A stretch of DNA of 23,683 nt from NCBI GenBank assembly GCA_023412655.1, contig JAEYNH010000138.1, positions 1 through 23,683 of the forward strand, in the 5' to 3' direction. Shown piece after piece: positions 22,296 through 23,683 of the stretch. How positions within the stretch are numbered: position 1 is the stretch's first letter; each line of letters begins with the position of its first letter. The stretch comes from Pseudomonadota bacterium. Lineage in GTDB: Bacteria > Pseudomonadota > Alphaproteobacteria > Caulobacterales > Caulobacteraceae. Made by a program: the position numbers and the translations under genes. The notes below the pieces were generated by a model. It was given only the letters and a program-made list of their open reading frames with translations, had not been told where the DNA came from and did not search any database.

Positions 22296-23683
22296 TGTGG
22301 CTTGAGCAAATTACGCTGAAGGATTTTCGCTGCTTTTACGGTGACAATTCGATCGACCTCTCCACAAGCGCTGAGAACAACGTAACTGTCATCCACGCTG
22401 AGAACGGCGTGGGCAAGACGACGCTGCTGAATGCGCTGCTATGGTGCTTCTACGCCGACACCACGGCCAAGTTCGAGAAGCGCGAAGACCTCGTCAATTA
22501 CGACGCCAAAGCCGAGGGACGGACGCAGGCGTTTGTTGAGGTGCTCTTCGAACACAACGGCAATCGGTATCGCGCCCGTCGCTACACCAAGGGCGGCGGC
22601 GGGGACCGCGACTTCACGATCATGCGGCTCAACAACGGCCACCACGAGACGCTGCCGAATCCGGACGCTTTCATCAGCACGGTGTTGCCCCGGGGGATGG
22701 CCGGGCACTTCCTCTTCGACGGAGAGCATGCCGAGGTCTTTTTGGGTGCGGACAATCGCGCGAGCATCCGGCGCGCCGTTCAGGACATTCTCGGCTGTTC
22801 GCTCATCAAGACCGCCATTCAGGATCTCGGTGAGACGGCCACCTATTATCGCAAGCAGATGCCGACCACGAAGGCATCGTCCAGCATGGCTTCCATCAGT
22901 TCCCGCATTGATGCGCTGACATCGCAAATCCAGCAGGCGACGGAAGCCCGCGATAAGATGCAGGGCGACATCGAGATCATCGACCAGCAGATCGCCGACA
23001 TCGATGACAAGCTTCGAAACTCGGCCGCCGCCAAGCAGATCCAGGCGCGACGGGACAAGACCACCGGCGACCTGATGCGCGCGAAGAAGCGGGAGGCGGA
23101 CGCCCAGGCCGAGGTCCTGAAGTGGCTCGGTGATAACGGGCGGTATCTCGTCTCGACCCGGATCACCGAACTGGCGATGGACTACCTCGACCAGAAAGAG
23201 AACAAGGGGCGGCTGCCCGCGCCGTACAACGAGGAGCTCGTTGCCGACCTCCTGGAGATGCACAAGTGCATCTGCGACCGAGAGCTCGAGCCCGGCACGC
23301 CGGCTTATGAGGCGGTTAGGGGTCTGCTCCAGAAGGCGGCCAATGCGACGTTGCGGGACCGCATCAAGAAGGTGAACACGCGCGTCAACGAACTCCGTCG
23401 GGAACGCGCCAAGGCGCCAGGCCGGTTTGAGGATGCGAACGCCCGCCTGATCGAGGCTCGGCAGGACATCTCACGTTGCGAGGCGGACCTTCAGGAGATC
23501 TCCGAGCAGCTGACTGGCATCAACTTCGATGAGATTGCCGCGCGTGAAACCAAGCGCAACGAGCTGCGTCGGGAATCCAATCAGATGCGTGAGCAGATTG
23601 GCCGTTTCACCGCGCAAATCCAGAACGCGGAGAACGAAAAGGCGACGGCGGAGCGTGACCTTGCAAAGCTCGCTGCCGAGGAT
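22295..23683 (+). CDS. DndD-like SMC-type AAA ATPase (partial, runs off the window)
   Basis: The 463 codons present start with MWLEQITLKDFRCFYGDN, the usual DndD/Rad50-type opening. Walker A is ENGVGKTT (36-43), with a FLFDGE motif (139-144) characteristic of DndD-like proteins. Coiled coil begins near 200 and runs past 460 with an interruption holding Cys325-Ile-Cys327 in HKCICDRELE, a zinc-hook-like element as in DndD. The C-terminal Walker B half lies beyond 23683. Family members bind DNA ends or handle ATP in DNA-modification/restriction and defence (DndD, and more distantly Lamassu LmuB and RloC). No dndB, dndC or dndE is present upstream, so this is not a standard phosphorothioation cluster as seen so far. 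Confidence 0.87.
   Translation, partial: MWLEQITLKDFRCFYGDNSIDLSTSAENNVTVIHAENGVGKTTLLNALLWCFYADTTAKFEKREDLVNYDAKAEGRTQAFVEVLFEHNGNRYRARRYTKGGGGDRDFTIMRLNNGHHETLPNPDAFISTVLPRGMAGHFLFDGEHAEVFLGADNRASIRRAVQDILGCSLIKTAIQDLGETATYYRKQMPTTKASSSMASISSRIDALTSQIQQATEARDKMQGDIEIIDQQIADIDDKLRNSAAAKQIQARRDKTTGDLMRAKKREADAQAEVLKWLGDNGRYLVSTRITELAMDYLDQKENKGRLPAPYNEELVADLLEMHKCICDRELEPGTPAYEAVRGLLQKAANATLRDRIKKVNTRVNELRRERAKAPGRFEDANARLIEARQDISRCEADLQEISEQLTGINFDEIAARETKRNELRRESNQMREQIGRFTAQIQNAENEKATAERDLAKLAAED

Noticed and set aside
1..23683. tRNA, rRNA, CRISPR arrays, transposases and integrases
   Set aside because: Looked for on both strands and not seen: no regularly spaced repeats, no cloverleaf-like 3' CCA segment, and no DDE, tyrosine or serine recombinase motifs.

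Overview
The window looks like a piece of a high-GC alphaproteobacterial chromosome, most likely Caulobacterales (Caulobacter/Phenylobacterium type). The reasons are the very GC-rich third codon positions in the first 13.4 kb, the gene content (M28 peptidase, DUF3618/holin-like cluster, DUF4142 lipoprotein, KDG kinase beside radC) and candidate EcfG/SigT general-stress promoters of the form GGAAC-N16/17-xxTx. The genus is inferred from gene style, not from a database search.

Positions 1-13.4 kb are ordinary chromosome. In order they hold: a possible 33-residue membrane peptide with a structured leader; a secreted Tyr/Gly-rich protein; an M28 metallopeptidase; a forward operon of three small membrane/envelope proteins (coiled-coil TM protein, holin-like DUF1469 protein, DUF3618 protein) behind a good EcfG-like promoter and ended by a strong terminator; a lipoprotein; an MFS exporter; a zinc-dependent alcohol dehydrogenase co-transcribed with a small conserved membrane protein; a DUF4142 lipoprotein; a two-domain retropepsin-like aspartic protease; a cytosolic GH84 O-GlcNAcase-like protein; a saccharopine-dehydrogenase-like reductase; and a PfkB-family KDG kinase. 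Several of these carry stress-type promoters, so the block reads as a general-stress/envelope neighbourhood.

Positions 13.4-15.0 kb are a scar. Ancestrally kdgK (+) and radC (-) met tail to tail. A 99-bp segment across their 3' ends is now present twice, identically, at 13334-13432 and 14766-14864. The 1,333 bp between the copies is lower in GC and carries a secreted hypothetical protein and a frameshifted metalloprotease fragment cut just after its HELGH motif. Beyond the second copy only about 54 C-terminal codons of radC remain before all similarity stops at about 14985-15000.

Positions 15.0-23.7 kb are accessory DNA that reads as a defence island, with lower and patchy GC. Module A (15394-19094) is a tightly coupled four-gene operon: a 187-aa unknown protein, a 458-aa QueC-like PP-loop ATPase, an XRE-ImmA/IrrE regulator-protease and a PIN-domain RNase. 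Next comes a reverse-strand AlpA/excisionase-type DNA-binding protein. Module B (19767-21924) is a DUF262 (GmrS-like) protein overlapping a Hanks-type Ser/Thr kinase. Module C (22128 to the window end) is a 55-aa charged protein translationally coupled to a DndD-like SMC ATPase that runs off the window.

The best candidate for an undescribed system is module A. QueC-like proteins are known in Qat and type IV CBASS defence, and XRE-ImmA/IrrE next to PIN is a known toxin-antitoxin-like pairing, but I do not recognise the four-gene combination with this 187-aa partner. Modules B and C are also possible undescribed pairings. No tRNA, rRNA, CRISPR array, transposase or integrase was found.
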